From Adiantum capillus-veneris (taxonomy: Eukaryota; Streptophyta; Polypodiopsida; Polypodiales; Pteridaceae), in the NCBI GenBank assembly GCA_014529385.2, contig CM043971.1, forward strand, positions 88,925,340 to 88,989,339: a stretch of 64,000 nt of DNA. The letters run 5' to 3'. This document shows positions 32,701 to 43,770 of the stretch, one piece after another. The position numbers were made by a program, and so were the translations under genes. The notes beneath the pieces are model-generated. The model ran no database searches. It saw only the letters and a program-made list of their open reading frames with translations, and was not told the origin of the DNA. How positions within the stretch are numbered: position 1 is the first letter of the stretch; each line of letters starts with the position of its first letter.

Positions 32701-34040
32701 CATTTGCCCTCTGTGATCAGCTTACAGCCATTCTGGAAATCTTCTACATAACAGCCATTTGGATTGAAGCGAACCTGCAAACCCTGCTCAACCATTTGTC
32801 CAACAGAAACAAGATTCTTTGTAATGTTTGGGACATGAAGTACATATGCTAAGTACTTTGATTTCCCACTCTTCGTATTTAGAGGTATGTCCTCTACATG
32901 AGCAATGGGGTGAGCTGTGTCATCTCCTGTCTGCACATAGCCTGACACATCTGGTTTGCGCATATCTCTAAACCACTCTCCACGAGACGTCATGTGATTA
33001 GAGGCACCTGAATCCACATACCAAACATCATCTTGGGTGGAATTCTCTGCAGTCATTGTATTCATTACATGTTGCATAACAAACATGCGCTCGTTTTTGC
33101 TGTCATCTGCATCTCTGCTAGTAGATGCATAGTTGCCCTGTTCTCTCTTTCTACTTGCTTTTCCCTTTGGACAGTCACGTGACATGTGACCTCTTTCACC
33201 ACAAGTCCAACATTCTCTACTATCTGGAGTATGTTGCTGCCTGCTTGATCCTGCACCACGACCTCTTTGACTCCCCCTGCCTTGAGACTGGTTTCCCCTG
33301 CCACCTGTATTGTTTTGATTTGATTGACCTTCCAGAAATTGGCCCCTGCAACCCCTTGGGCCTCGACCACGACCTCTACCTCTACCTCTGTTGGAGTTAG
33401 AATAGAAGTCCTGTTCAGAATTATTTCTGCCATGAGAAGAAGATGTGTCAAGGTTCTTCTCCTCAAGAATAAGCATAGAAATCAAATCTTGGAACACGGG
33501 GATGTCGTCTCTTGTATTCATGGAAGACCTAAAATGTACATACTCATCTCCTAGACCATCCAAGCATGCACGGACAATGTCATCGTCTTCCACTGAGACT
33601 TTAATAGATCCAAGAGCCTCAATGATACTCTTGATCTTCAAAGCATAATCATTGATGGAGAGGTTGTTCCTCTTAACCTGATTTAGCTCCGACTTTAGTT
33701 GAAGCTTCCTGGCCTTGGTGTTCACCTCGAACACTCTGCCTAAGTTTTTCCATGCAATGGCGGGGGTTTCAGCATCCTGTAGATAGCCCATCATGCCATC
33801 TGTGATGCTCATAGATAGCCAATACATCACTTTGCTCTGGCCTTGTTGCCAGTCCCTCAAAGCTTTCCTTTGTTCTGCTGTAGCATTTGCCTCGGGAATC
33901 TCTGGTTCCTTTTCATTGTCTCCTTCTACATAGTCCCAATAACCTTTTCCTTTTAGGAAATTTGTTATTCTGAACTTCCATGCAGGGTAGTTATTTTTCT
34001 CAAGCTTCTCAGTAACAATCTGACTGAAACCGTCAGACAT
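29691..34040 (-). pseudogene. Element C gag-pol polyprotein with three in-frame stops
   Basis: ATG at 34040 starts MSDGFSQIVTEKLEKNNYPA. In order: UBN2-like capsid (residues 1-210), Gly/Arg/Gln-rich linker, zinc knuckle CWTCGERGHMSRDC (near 33210-33165), protease WYVDSGASNHM (near 33020), integrase with HTDVWGP, RSDGGGEY and PQQNGVAERKNR (32430-32100), RT with KNAFLNGELQEEVY and IYVDDLIIVGDN (near 30690-30655), and RNase H with DADWAG and SSTEAEYRG, ending at 29691. The frame stays the same for all 1450 codons. It is broken by TAA at 31641-31643, TAG at 31275-31277 and TAG at 30876-30878. All catalytic motifs listed are intact. In an active copy the polyprotein builds the particle, copies the RNA and integrates the DNA. 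Confidence 0.93.
29719..29730 (-). other. Element C polypurine tract
   Basis: On the - strand CTCGAGGGGGAG lies directly before the 3' LTR (which starts TGTTGAGATG). This is the primer site for plus-strand DNA synthesis. Confidence 0.75.
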
Positions 34041-34312
34041 CTTGAAGCACTAAGACAAAATAGCTGCAATCTGCAAAAACCTGCAAATCTGCTGAACCTG
34101 CTATCGTGGTTCCTGTAATGCTTTCTACACTCAACGAGTGTCCACAATCAAGCGTACATACAACCACTGTACTTGTACAGTAAATCTCTGTATACTGCAC
34201 TTTGGAGACCTGTTCAGAAACTTGTGCGAAAAACCCCTAAACTTCGGCATCTGGTCGTGGATTGCGAACGAAGGGATTGTGATGCTCTTGCTCTCTTAGC
34301 CTCTCTTGCCTA

Positions 34313-34330
34313 CACCAGGCTCTGATACCA
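34313..34330 (-). other. Element C primer-binding site
   Basis: The - strand reads TGGTATCAGAGCCTGGTG immediately after the 5' LTR, an extended match to the 3' end of initiator-Met tRNA. Confidence 0.88.
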
Positions 34331-34652
34331 TGTAAAGAATGAAGATGCAAGAGAGCTACACAAGACAAGCACAAAGCACACAGAGATGGAAAGCTTCTTC
34401 TTCTTCTTTACAGAAAAGAGAGTACAAAATGACTAAGTGCTAAAGCTGAAAAATAGCACATATGTACATGCGGCCACTAAGTGTGAACTCGCTAGAAGCG
34501 TACTAGGCTGGCACTATAAGTGTAGTCCAGCTGTAGAATCACTGGCAGAGATCCTCCGTGTGGGTCACCTAACGCGCCAGTGAGTAAATGCCGTAAGCGG
34601 CCAAGACCCGTAGTGGATGCCAGCTCAAGGTGTAGAGCTCGACATCTCAACA
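34331..34652 (-). repeat. Element C 5' LTR
   Basis: 322 bp with TG...CA ends, followed by TTTGA. It would hold the promoter, but I see no convincing TATA box in it. Confidence 0.96.
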
Positions 34653-34808
34653 TTTGAGTCCCTCTTAGTGAAAGAAAATAGACAATTGAGAATAAGACAA
34701 GAGAGTAGGAGAAAGAATAGCGAATGAAATATCAATTCTACATCGCAAAATTTCAAGGTTCAAAAAGCTACAATGTGTTTTGAAAGTTTTTAAAAGGTCC
34801 TAATGGCT

Positions 34809-35770
34809 CTAACATAATGCACTTGGTAGTAGCCATTGTGACATCCTTGGATCATAATGGTCGCATTCTGGAAGTATGTCTGACGTGTGATCCCAATAAT
34901 CCTTCTTGATCTTTGGTTGAAACATTTCCTCTTTGGCATGTGAGTCGTACCATTTTTGTGTGAGCAAACGATTGGTCACAGGTACTCCCATTTTTCTTTG
35001 AATAGTTGCATTTTTTTAGCTAAAGTAATCGTCAAAGTAAGCTGAGTCTTTAGGAAATTCATCTAGCATGTCCCATCCATTAGCGCTATGTATTCTTGCA
35101 CAATTTGCTAAGCATTGGGGTCGATTATAAGCGTTGTACAAATCCTTTACATGGTGAGGGTTATGTACTATGGATTTCCCAAACAAGTCAAAAAATAAAT
35201 TTCAAGGTACTGGGCTGACGAAGTTTTGGTCATTGGCGAAGACCCCATACATTAAACATGACAATCTGAAACATCCCATAGCCATCACTAAGGGAAGTAT
35301 GTTCCTAGCTATCTAGGTTTTCTCTGTCGGTCTCAGGGTAAATTCATGAACATTTGTATACAACAATTGGTTAGTGATAATGATCTCCTTCCCTAACTTA
35401 GATTTAACCCATTTGATACTTCCCACAGGCAAAGATTTATGTCCCGTGGTCTAAACTCTGGGTTTCCTATAGCCTAATGGTACCACGCTTGCAACATATT
35501 TGGCACAATACAATCCGTCGATAGTAACCTCTTCTTCTCTACTCCATCGCGCGTAGTCGTGATAAGCCATTGTACTTCCACTCTAGTCTGAAGATGCTCT
35601 TCCACCATGAAGGAGGCTTTCCAATCAACGAGCAAAGAAAACTGAGCGAAGCCAATTTCCGAGCAAATATGAGCAACACCCTTGACAAATTGATGCGAGC
35701 GTAAGGTATATTGAAGAAAATACTCATGTCATTTTAAATTCGACCAACTTCTCCAGTACACAAATGGGTC
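34809..35770 (-). pseudogene. Unrecognised decayed ORF X1 (LDEFP family)
   Basis: Read from the right across frames: FMVEEHLQTRVEVQWLITTT near 35590, GLYCAKYVASVVPLGYRKP near 35470, then IIITNQLLYTNVHEFTLRPT, CLMYGVFANDQNFVSPVP, VKDLYNAYNRPQCLANCARI, and GWDMLDEFPKDSAYFDDYF near 35040. The last open part (34809-34991) begins MGVPVTNRLLTQKWYDSHAK. The peptide-like text and the shared LDEFP-D and VTN...W blocks link it to X2. I do not recognise the family. Stops and at least three frame changes show it is broken. Confidence 0.5.
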
Positions 35771-36883
35771 ATACATTTAATATTACCAGAAAGTAGCTGC
35801 CATAATAAAATCCCAAGTCATAGAAGTGCATATAAATCAGTTAATTGCGGATGCATCAAAAACACTAAAAAAGGCTAGAACTAACAAACCTCCAGTAAGT
35901 CTATGAGAAGTAGACAAAATAACCTTGTAGAATTGAGAAACCTCATGATCAAGAGCATAAACATGCTCTCCTATATTATTTTCTTTGGGCTCAAGCTTTA
36001 CATGCTCTATGACAAAGTGAGAGGATGCAGGGACAAATCTCCACCATCAATGCTAAAACTTGTTGCCTAATAGTGTCAACTTTGATCTCCTACATGTGAC
36101 TATCAAACATAAGCACTAGTCTCTAACCTCGTTGATGGCCATACACAACAACGTGTGCTCATTGCACACAACAGTTTTTTAGCATAAAGTAGCAACAAAT
36201 TTTTGAAGACACAAGTATATGTTATAGGAGGAAATCATCTTAATTTTGGTCATGTCATACAAGTATTATAGAGATGGGCATGGATAGGGCATTATGCGCA
36301 AAAGACATGCTGATAATCATTGCACAACCAAAACATCAAAGAAATAGTTTTCTACCACATAACATAAACGATGTTTAAGATTTATAGTGACAATTAAATC
36401 GAAATAGTAAAAAGGGGTAAACCCCATGAAGCCAACAAACTTGTCAAGGAGAAAAATCCCTTACGAAATCACCATCAAATCCATAATTTAGGAAATCAAA
36501 TATAACATTCGTTTAATTTTTTTCAAGAAAACACTAAAGCTCATCTAGTTGTCACGTGTGAATGCGTTGCAAAGTTAGGGTTTTGTTCTCAAACAAGCAC
36601 TCTTTGTGTAGACCTCTCTATTCAAAGTACTCTCTTTGTCTACCTCTCTGCTCAATGCTTCTCTCCCTTATTGCTTCACTTGTCTTCATCTTGCCTAGCT
36701 CAACAAGTCTTCTCTAATTATAGCTCTCATTATAGCTCTCAGCTCTACAGTCCCATCATAGCCCAGTTTCGCTTAGCTTTTCCTACCATAGCTTAGTCCC
36801 GCTAAACTCAAACCTCTCAAACCGGCACCTTCCTAATCATGATCTGTAGAAGGCCGCGCTAGTAGAGGCCATTAGATTTTAAA
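35771..36883. other. Unassigned AT-rich sequence
   Basis: No domain, RNA gene or repeat was recognised. Short stretches of coding-like text may continue X1 but no motif supports it. 36600-36800 is pyrimidine-rich with a locally repeated TAGCTCTCA(T/G) motif. Confidence 0.4.
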
Positions 36884-37230
36884 GAGTTTTTGGATGTTCT
36901 CCATTAGGAAAAATCTTTTAAGATTCTTGTTGGAGCCATCCAAGGGTGGATTGAAATTGGTGTGCAAAGTCTGGTGTTTGATCTTATCGTTAGCTCACTT
37001 GGAAAACAAATGTTTGCCACTAAACCAGTCATGCATGTGCTCTTCCCTACAGACAAACACACTACTTGCATATAAAAACAGTAATATGTGCTTCCCCCCT
37101 TTGCACTTGCTTTTCGCTCCCTCACTAGCTTGGCTCATGACATGCCCCCCTACCTGGAATCTGTGTGCCCTTGGATGGCTTCAACAAGAATCTTAAAAGA
37201 TTTTTCCTAATGAAGAACATCCAAAAACTC
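36884..37230. repeat. Long inverted repeat, 63-bp arms, 221-bp loop
   Basis: 36884-36946 (GAGTTTTTGGATGTTCTCCA ... CCATCCAAGGG) is matched by the reverse complement of 37168-37230 with two mismatches. The loop has no coding motif. No target duplication is visible outside the arms. It could be a foldback/MITE-like element or the source of a long hairpin RNA. Confidence 0.9.
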
Positions 37231-37497
37231 CTAGTGACATAACAACATGTGAGGAGATTGAGCCTTGATCTATGGAAGGCCAGTGGAGGGCATTGGACAC
37301 ACAGATGATGTCGATGGGCGTGGATGCCATGCAAGAGCTGTTGAAATAAATAACTAAAATATTTCAGGTTCACGTGCCTCGTGATCCCACAGAGTACAAG
37401 TACCCGCTCAAATCATCCTATCCCAACCTATATAACAACCCCGTGTATCCCGTTCCAATCATCTCATCGCAATCCAATACACCTACATATCTGCGTG

Positions 37498-37501
<4 letters not shown>

Positions 37502-37566
<65 letters not shown>
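37502..37566. repeat. (TC)n microsatellite
   Basis: About 65 bp of CT followed by a short (AC)n at 37576-37590. Confidence 0.95.
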
Positions 37567-37569
<3 letters not shown>

Positions 37570-37759
37570 GTGTAACACACACACACACAGACACACAAAT
37601 GTAATCTCTCACACAATGAACTTCCTCTGCGTCTCTCATGATAGTGGACACCGTCCTGGACGATCCTGTCAACATGATATTATTTGCAAGCCGTTATTGA
37701 TATGGGACTTACAACCCATGTCCATCAAAGAGCCCGAAGCCCTGCATGGCTTGCCCCGT

Positions 37760-38456
37760 CATGCTGCTGCTATTAAACCAGCGCCTTACTGCCCCAATTG
37801 ATGTCGCAACTGCTCGTGCAACATATGCTGCTGATATCGATGATGCCCTGCAGTATCAGGCAGTCAACGTCCAATACCGGCATGTTTAAAATATTGCTCT
37901 TCGGGTTGCCGTAATACTGCCCGGAGTTGCTGCACCGCATCTTACTTGCGCAGCCACCTGCCTAATTTCAAACTACAACTGGCTGCCGGGCTATTGATTC
38001 CCCAATGTCCTTTGTTGAGCCGACAAAACATTTCCGACATTGGCATGCCTTGCAAGATCCTTCGCCAAGATCGTTGTTGCAGATGCCACCAAGCCCTCCG
38101 GTTGCCATGCGGCTGAAACTAGTCCTACCATGCGACCAAAACTAGGCCAAGAATGTTGCCTGCACAACATCTGCAACACAATCTACTGGCACTCTTGCAA
38201 ATTCTTCACATGATGTCCACGCTGCTACTGAAAAGGTAGAACATTTCCTCGTTGACGCCAATGCTACTACAACACCTGCTGCGGCCAACTTCTCATATGC
38301 CGCCCGTGCAGCCTTCAATTCTTTAGCCATCGCATCAGCCAAAGCTAGAGCCAACCTTGCAATCGGTACGGCCATATACAACCTTGATGAAGCCACCGAT
38401 GCCACCACACCCAATGACGGCGATGCCAATTATGAAGATGAATTCGCCTTATAAGC
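37760..38456 (+). pseudogene. GC-richer, Ala-rich coding-like stretch of unknown identity
   Basis: This stretch is visibly richer in G and C than its surroundings and has three-base periodicity. From an ATG at 37760 one frame gives APIDVATARATYAADIDDAL before a TAA, then NIALRVAVILPGVAAPHL. After frame changes, 38220-38453 gives TPAAANFSYAARAAFNSLAI and a stop. The opposite strand has a 95-codon frame (38142-38429) that is also Ala-rich, so the strand is uncertain. I recognise no family. It could be remains of a host gene lying upstream of B12D. Confidence 0.35.
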
Positions 38457-38463
38457 CTTGTTT

Positions 38464-38651
38464 TGTAAGCTGTCGAAACCAGTCCACGCCGGCGCGGACT
38501 GGTTCCAGCAGTGTTCGCACAAGCCGACCAATTTTTTCGCAATTATAGTGCCCCTCCAGCCGCCATGTGTCACCTCCGCCTTAGCCTTGCATGTAAGCTA
38601 TCGAAACCAGTCCACGCCGGCGCGGACTGGTTCGAACAGTGTTCACAAGCA
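38464..38651. repeat. Two copies of a 60-bp unit carrying a 28-bp palindrome
   Basis: Each unit has GTAAGCT, then AACCAGTCC ... GGACTGGTT (38477-38504 and 38605-38632, 28 bp, 13 of 14 pairs complementary, GC-rich centre CGCCGGCG), then CAGTGTTC and ACAAGC. The palindromes are identical, including the single mismatched pair, and are 128 bp apart. They sit 175-330 bp before the B12D start codon. A smaller hairpin, ATACCC-7 nt-GGGTAT, follows at 38658-38676. Confidence 0.9.
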
Positions 38652-38806
38652 GAACTAATACCCTTTAATAGGGTATACTAATGAGGTTTTTGGATTTTTT
38701 TCTAAAATCAAATCATTGCATTTGAAGCTGCAATATCTAATAGCGCACATAATGTCCTCGTGGAATATTGTGTCAACACCAGCAACGACAGCAACAGGGA
38801 ATCAAA

Positions 38807-39058
38807 ATGAGCGGAGGCAATCGCTGGATCCGACCTGAGGTCCATGAGCTTTTTGCAGCTATAGGAGCACCCCTTGGACTTTGCGCTTTTGCAATGGCTT
38901 GTATTAATCTCCTTGAAAATCCAGATGTCAAAATTAACAAAGTTGACCGAGTAGCTGGTTATCTGGAGAACTTTAAAGAAGGAGAACATTATCATCAACG
39001 TGTCTTGCGAAAGATGGTGGAACATTTTCCTCCACATATATTGTTAGCATCAATATAA
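38807..39058 (+). CDS. B12D-family protein (complex I MLRQ-subunit-like), 83 aa
   Basis: The protein begins MSGGNRWIRPEVHELFAAIG, matching the plant B12D signature (RW-RPEV--LFAA-G). It continues with a hydrophobic segment (residues about 15-36, LFAAIGAPLGLCAFAMA) and NPDVKINKVDRVAGYLENF, matching the family block NPEVRVNK--R-AG-LEN, and EGEHYHQRVLRK. B12D proteins are small single-span mitochondrial proteins related to the NADH-ubiquinone oxidoreductase MLRQ subunit (Pfam B12D), linked in cereals to germination and low oxygen. Length fits the usual 85-90 residues. I chose the ATG at 38807 rather than the in-frame one at 38768 because homology starts there. No intron interrupts the coding part. 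It is the only intact host-like gene seen here. A poly(A) signal lies 169 nt after the stop. Confidence 0.85.
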   Translation: MSGGNRWIRPEVHELFAAIGAPLGLCAFAMACINLLENPDVKINKVDRVAGYLENFKEGEHYHQRVLRKMVEHFPPHILLASI

Positions 39059-39226
39059 ACTTCAGTACTCCCAACGAGTGAATAGATTCTGGTTTCAAAG
39101 GACTTGTTCTGACATTGCGTATATAAAATTGCAAAAACTCAACTAATTTAAGAGTTGAATTCAAGTAGTAATCAAAAGCTTAAGCAATTTCAATGGAGTC
39201 AATGTTGTGTGGGTTATTAACGAGTC

Positions 39227-39232
39227 AATAAA
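39227..39232 (+). promoter_or_regulatory. Poly(A) signal AATAAA of the B12D gene
   Basis: AATAAA in GTCAATAAAATATTGC, 169 nt beyond the stop codon. The distance is typical of a plant 3' UTR. Confidence 0.5.
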
Positions 39233-39249
39233 ATATTGCTTTTGATATT

Positions 39250-39276
39250 GAGAGAGAGAGAGAGAGGGGGGGGGGG
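39250..39276. repeat. (GA)n followed by G11
   Basis: GA run of about 17 bp passing into eleven G. Confidence 0.9.
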
Positions 39277-40212
<936 letters not shown>

Positions 40213-40998
40213 TCAATTCTTAGTTCCTACAATCAAGGTGCTACCCTTGTACTTACTTACATCTCGGGTTTCAAAGTTAAAGTCCTCTAATTGTGCATTT
40301 AAATTTACATCCTCTTTTTCATGCCACTCTTCCCCTCGAGACGTATCTATCAGTGGTAATGCCTGAAAGCAGTCTACATGGGTGTGTCTTTCATTGACAT
40401 CATCTCGATAAAAATACCTACTTGAGTTCACAACCATTGGATACACTTGAGAAAAATCCCAAATACATCTAGGCTTCTCATAATTGTCAAAAATAATGGT
40501 GACATTTTGAGGATTATACTGAAGAAGAGGTCCGTAGACTCTATTGAACCAGTCCCGAGGTACATAATAGAATTGGTTGCCACTATTTGACTTCTTCCAA
40601 ACCCGGGTTATGACTTTCTCATAGAAGCCATATCTTTGGTTGAGCATGAGTGTCTTTTTACTAGGGATAATTTCACGGCTTGGTCTATCCAAGAGTGAGC
40701 ACAGGTTAAGATAAAGAACATATCCATGTACTTTGACATCACCCTCTTGAATCTTCTCCTTGTCCCAAAGCTGTAGGTCCACCATGTACCTATCCGGCAC
40801 TTGGGTCTGATACTCAGGCTGTGCTTCGACATACAGTTCCCATGCTACGTAAGTATTTGTAACAAGGTAGTCTCTAGTCCCCTTTAAAGCTCAAACCACT
40901 TAAACTCCCCAATGAACATTCAATCCAACCACATAGTTGAAAAAGACATTTTGTGAAAAATCACTTGGGAATTCATCTAGATAGTCAAGAAGATCCAT
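40213..40998 (-). pseudogene. Unrecognised ORF X2 (LDEFP family), two stops
   Basis: ATG at 40998 gives MDLLDYLDEFPSDFSQNVFF and NYVVGLNVHWG, then TAA and TGA within five codons. The same frame goes on with DYLVTNTYVAWELYVEAQPE and is open from 40832 to the stop at 40213: VPDRYMVDLQLWDKEKIQEG, YVLYLNLCSLLDRPSREIIP, NSGNQFYYVPRDWFNRVYGP, IIFDNYEKPRCIWDFSQVYP and more. Aromatic residues are frequent. There is no signal peptide or membrane span. LDEFP-D and VTN...W are shared with X1. The family is not known to me. It may be an element-encoded extra protein or a decayed host gene copy. Confidence 0.55.
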
Positions 40999-41167
40999 CT
41001 AGAAACAAGACAAGGAGAGAGAAGACATAGTACACATGTATACTACAAGTGAGTCTCTGCTCTTTTTTTTCATCAAAATTCAATTTTTATGATTTCTTTA
41101 CAATGTTACTGATGTTTCAGATCCAAATCTCTACATAATCTTTTAACTCTCATGACAAGGTATTCTC

Positions 41168-41596
41168 TTAGACCTCCCACACGACAACGTGGTCTTCTAG
41201 ATTTTGTTTCCCTATGATAGCTGCAAGTGCTTTAAACTTCTTGGAAACTTTGGCAATCCTTAGCATTTGGGAGTGCATTTCCAAGTAGTAGTACATATCT
41301 TCTAGACCCAGCCACATCCTAAGTTGAAGTAGTCTAAGGTTGGCAAACCAATATCTCGGACTATCATCGATGTAGATAAAGAACTGACAGAAGGGTTCTT
41401 GATGATGAGTAAGGTAATTACATTCAACACTCTTCCAACATGTTGCGTTTCTTGGCATTGCAAATACTTTGGTCCCGATTCCTAGATAAAAGAGTTCCCT
41501 TGTATCCCTCGATAACCGTGCTGCCATATTATTGAATACTATAGCCAAAACCTCGTTTTCTTTTATAAAGTATTTAGATGTCACTTTAGGAGCCAT
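41168..41596 (-). CDS. Unrecognised ORF X3, 142 aa
   Basis: Open from MAPKVTSKYFIKENEVLAIV to HVVVWEV with a stop at 41168. Visible text includes FNNMAARLSRDTRELFYLGI, EPFCQFFIYIDDSPRYWFAN, LRLLQLRMWLGLEDMYYYLE and KKFKALAAIIGKQNLEDH. The start is supported by MAPK and by a stop codon just before it. It lies 170 bp upstream of X2 on the same strand and could be the first exon or first half of one decayed gene: the gap ends in a pyrimidine-rich tract, TTGTTTCTAG, right before the X2 ATG, which looks like an intron acceptor. The function is unknown. Confidence 0.5.
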   Translation of the reverse strand: MAPKVTSKYFIKENEVLAIVFNNMAARLSRDTRELFYLGIGTKVFAMPRNATCWKSVECNYLTHHQEPFCQFFIYIDDSPRYWFANLRLLQLRMWLGLEDMYYYLEMHSQMLRIAKVSKKFKALAAIIGKQNLEDHVVVWEV

Positions 41597-41599
41597 TTG

Positions 41600-43770
41600 T
41601 TACTACAAAAAAACATTCAAAGAATCCTTAATACTCTTCTAGAATACTTCAATCACTTCTTCATAACTCAAGACCAGATAATCCCATATATGAAGACAAG
41701 TCAAGAAGGTACCACCAATCAATGTCACTCTTGAATGCATTGTGAATACAATATTATTTCTCAAATAGCATGCATGAATCTGTGCATGATGCATAACTAA
41801 CCTAACTAGTATCAGGCTTCAGGCTATCCCCATAACCTTAAACAAAGGCATTGATGACAGGTGAGAGATACCCCTCCCCAAGGGTCTATGCACAAAATAC
41901 ACAATCTGCAATTTTATACAATTTTCAATATATGATATTCAATATACATTAGAGTTGCAAAAGTGTTTGCATAGGGAAGGAGTTACAATGTTCAACCTAG
42001 CATGGAGTTTAGGTCATGAGACGGACTGTATCTAGAGGCACCTAGCGACTAGTGCTACCTCTAAATGGGTGATGTGATATGAATGAAAGTGTACTCAAGA
42101 AAATAACATTATGAAGGGTGAATATAAGTGTACACCCGCATTGTGATAATAGAGAAAGAGAGAGAATAGTGGAGGGTGAAATAGAGTGCATAGAGACATA
42201 GGAGAATGTCAAAAGAGAATCTTTAAATGCCCCAATTAAATGAAACATGCAACCATGCATCAATGAAATAACAATGTTTGGGTATGCCATACCATCAAAA
42301 AAATAGCAAAATGACTAGCAGAGCAGCGGACTAGTATGTAGGGATCGATCCATCCACCCATCCACTTTTGCTCTACTACGGACATAGAGAATTTCACTTC
42401 ATCAGGAACGAGCCAGAACACATCCAACCTACCTGAGTCAGACATATGCTGAGGCCGCTTCTCCCTCCATGAACCCGAGCTCTAAAAGGATCCCAAATAC
42501 CAGCAGGTGGTAGGGTATCAACACCAACCATACCAGTTTAGGAACCACACCTCTTCGAAGCCCAGTATCGGGTGTTTCGGCAAAGCCAAGACAAGATCCC
42601 TGACGTATTAGCCTTGTAGGTCGTTCAATCCCCAACGCACTGACCGTGTAGATGAGCCTAACAAAAAAAGAAGACCTTGGTAGCACCCCCGATCCAATAA
42701 AGCCCTAGGTCATCGACGCTTTTGTTTAAGGCTAAGTGATGTAGGTGATCCTAGTCTTGTAGCGATGTTGCAATGAGAAACATAACACATGAGTTCCCAA
42801 TCACAATAGCATCTTCCATATGCACAAATAATATTTTTCGATCAATCAGACTGTAGAGGGTCTCTACCATTTCACGTTCATTGTAAACCATCAAAATCAC
42901 TTCATGATACAATCCAAAACCATAAACCATAATCCAATCACATCACATGGGTGAGGACTCCACCCAACTCAAGGTGATGCACAACCAATCTTGCAAGACC
43001 ACTATAGAACATAACATGGCTGCAAAAATTTTGGCAGCATAACAATTTTTTTAAAAAAGATCCAAGAGCCACACCAGCTTCCACAATCAAAATCACAACC
43101 ATAATCCATGAGGGATCTCAGTCCTTGACCATATTCATATTCCATACTGAACTAACTTCCACACTTGGAGTTTTATATAACCACTGCAACCAAGCTGACC
43201 CCACACACATAGCCCTTAGATATGACCCTTTTATGCATAAAATAAGTCCAACCAGTGACTACACATGATATCAAAATCCAATTTTGACGGTACACAATCA
43301 TGCATAAGTGATGCACTATGACTATGCCTCACCCCTAGCCATAGAGCTAGTTTTGACCTAAAAAGGGTGGAAAGAAACATACACATTCACATGAAACATC
43401 CACATCCATCCTTGAGGTTCCATACATCATATGACATCATTCCATCAACATAAAAATGATACAAAACATCTCCGCCACTTAGGTCGACCATAAATTATAA
43501 CTTCACGTATATGTGAAACAACTTTTTGTCGTTTTTGGGTGCATGCATAACACACAAATGAAAGCGTTTAACCTGAAATCAATGCATCAAGCTTAGATCC
43601 ATATATAGACTAACACCTTATCACATTACTGTGCCCATATGAAACTCATGCAACAAACAATGCAACAAACAGTAACATGAAAAGAAAGCTACTTTATTCA
43701 TATATGCCCATACGGCTCGGGTTGGCTAACCATATACCCTCATATAAGTTTATGGACATCTAGCACTTAA
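41600..43770. other. Unassigned sequence
   Basis: No conserved domain. Open frames at 42260-42445 and 42438-42686 (- strand) have no recognised similarity. The phrase TTGGTAGCACCCC near 42680 recurs at 43850 and 44250, so part of it may belong to the same repeat family as the tandem duplication that follows. Confidence 0.4.

Larger units (their letters stand above)
29397..34652 (-). mobile_element. Ty1/copia element C, near complete, TSD TTTGA
   Basis: 5256 bp with LTRs of equal length (322 bp) and a perfect 5-bp duplication TTTGA at 29392-29396 and 34653-34657. A primer site complementary to tRNA-iMet and a polypurine tract are in place. One reading frame runs through gag, protease, integrase, RT and RNase H in copia order. 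It differs from an intact element only by three in-frame stop codons. The LTRs differ at 5 of 322 sites by eye count, all transitions, which makes it the youngest element in the window. Confidence 0.96.

Noticed and set aside
38142-38429. 95-codon - strand ORF, Ala-rich
   Set aside because: The opposite strand has equally good Ala-rich text and neither matches a known family; kept only as part of an uncertain stretch.
42438-42686. 82-codon - strand ORF with hydrophobic C-terminus
   Set aside because: No motif, no codon bias visible, and repeat-like words around it; probably chance.
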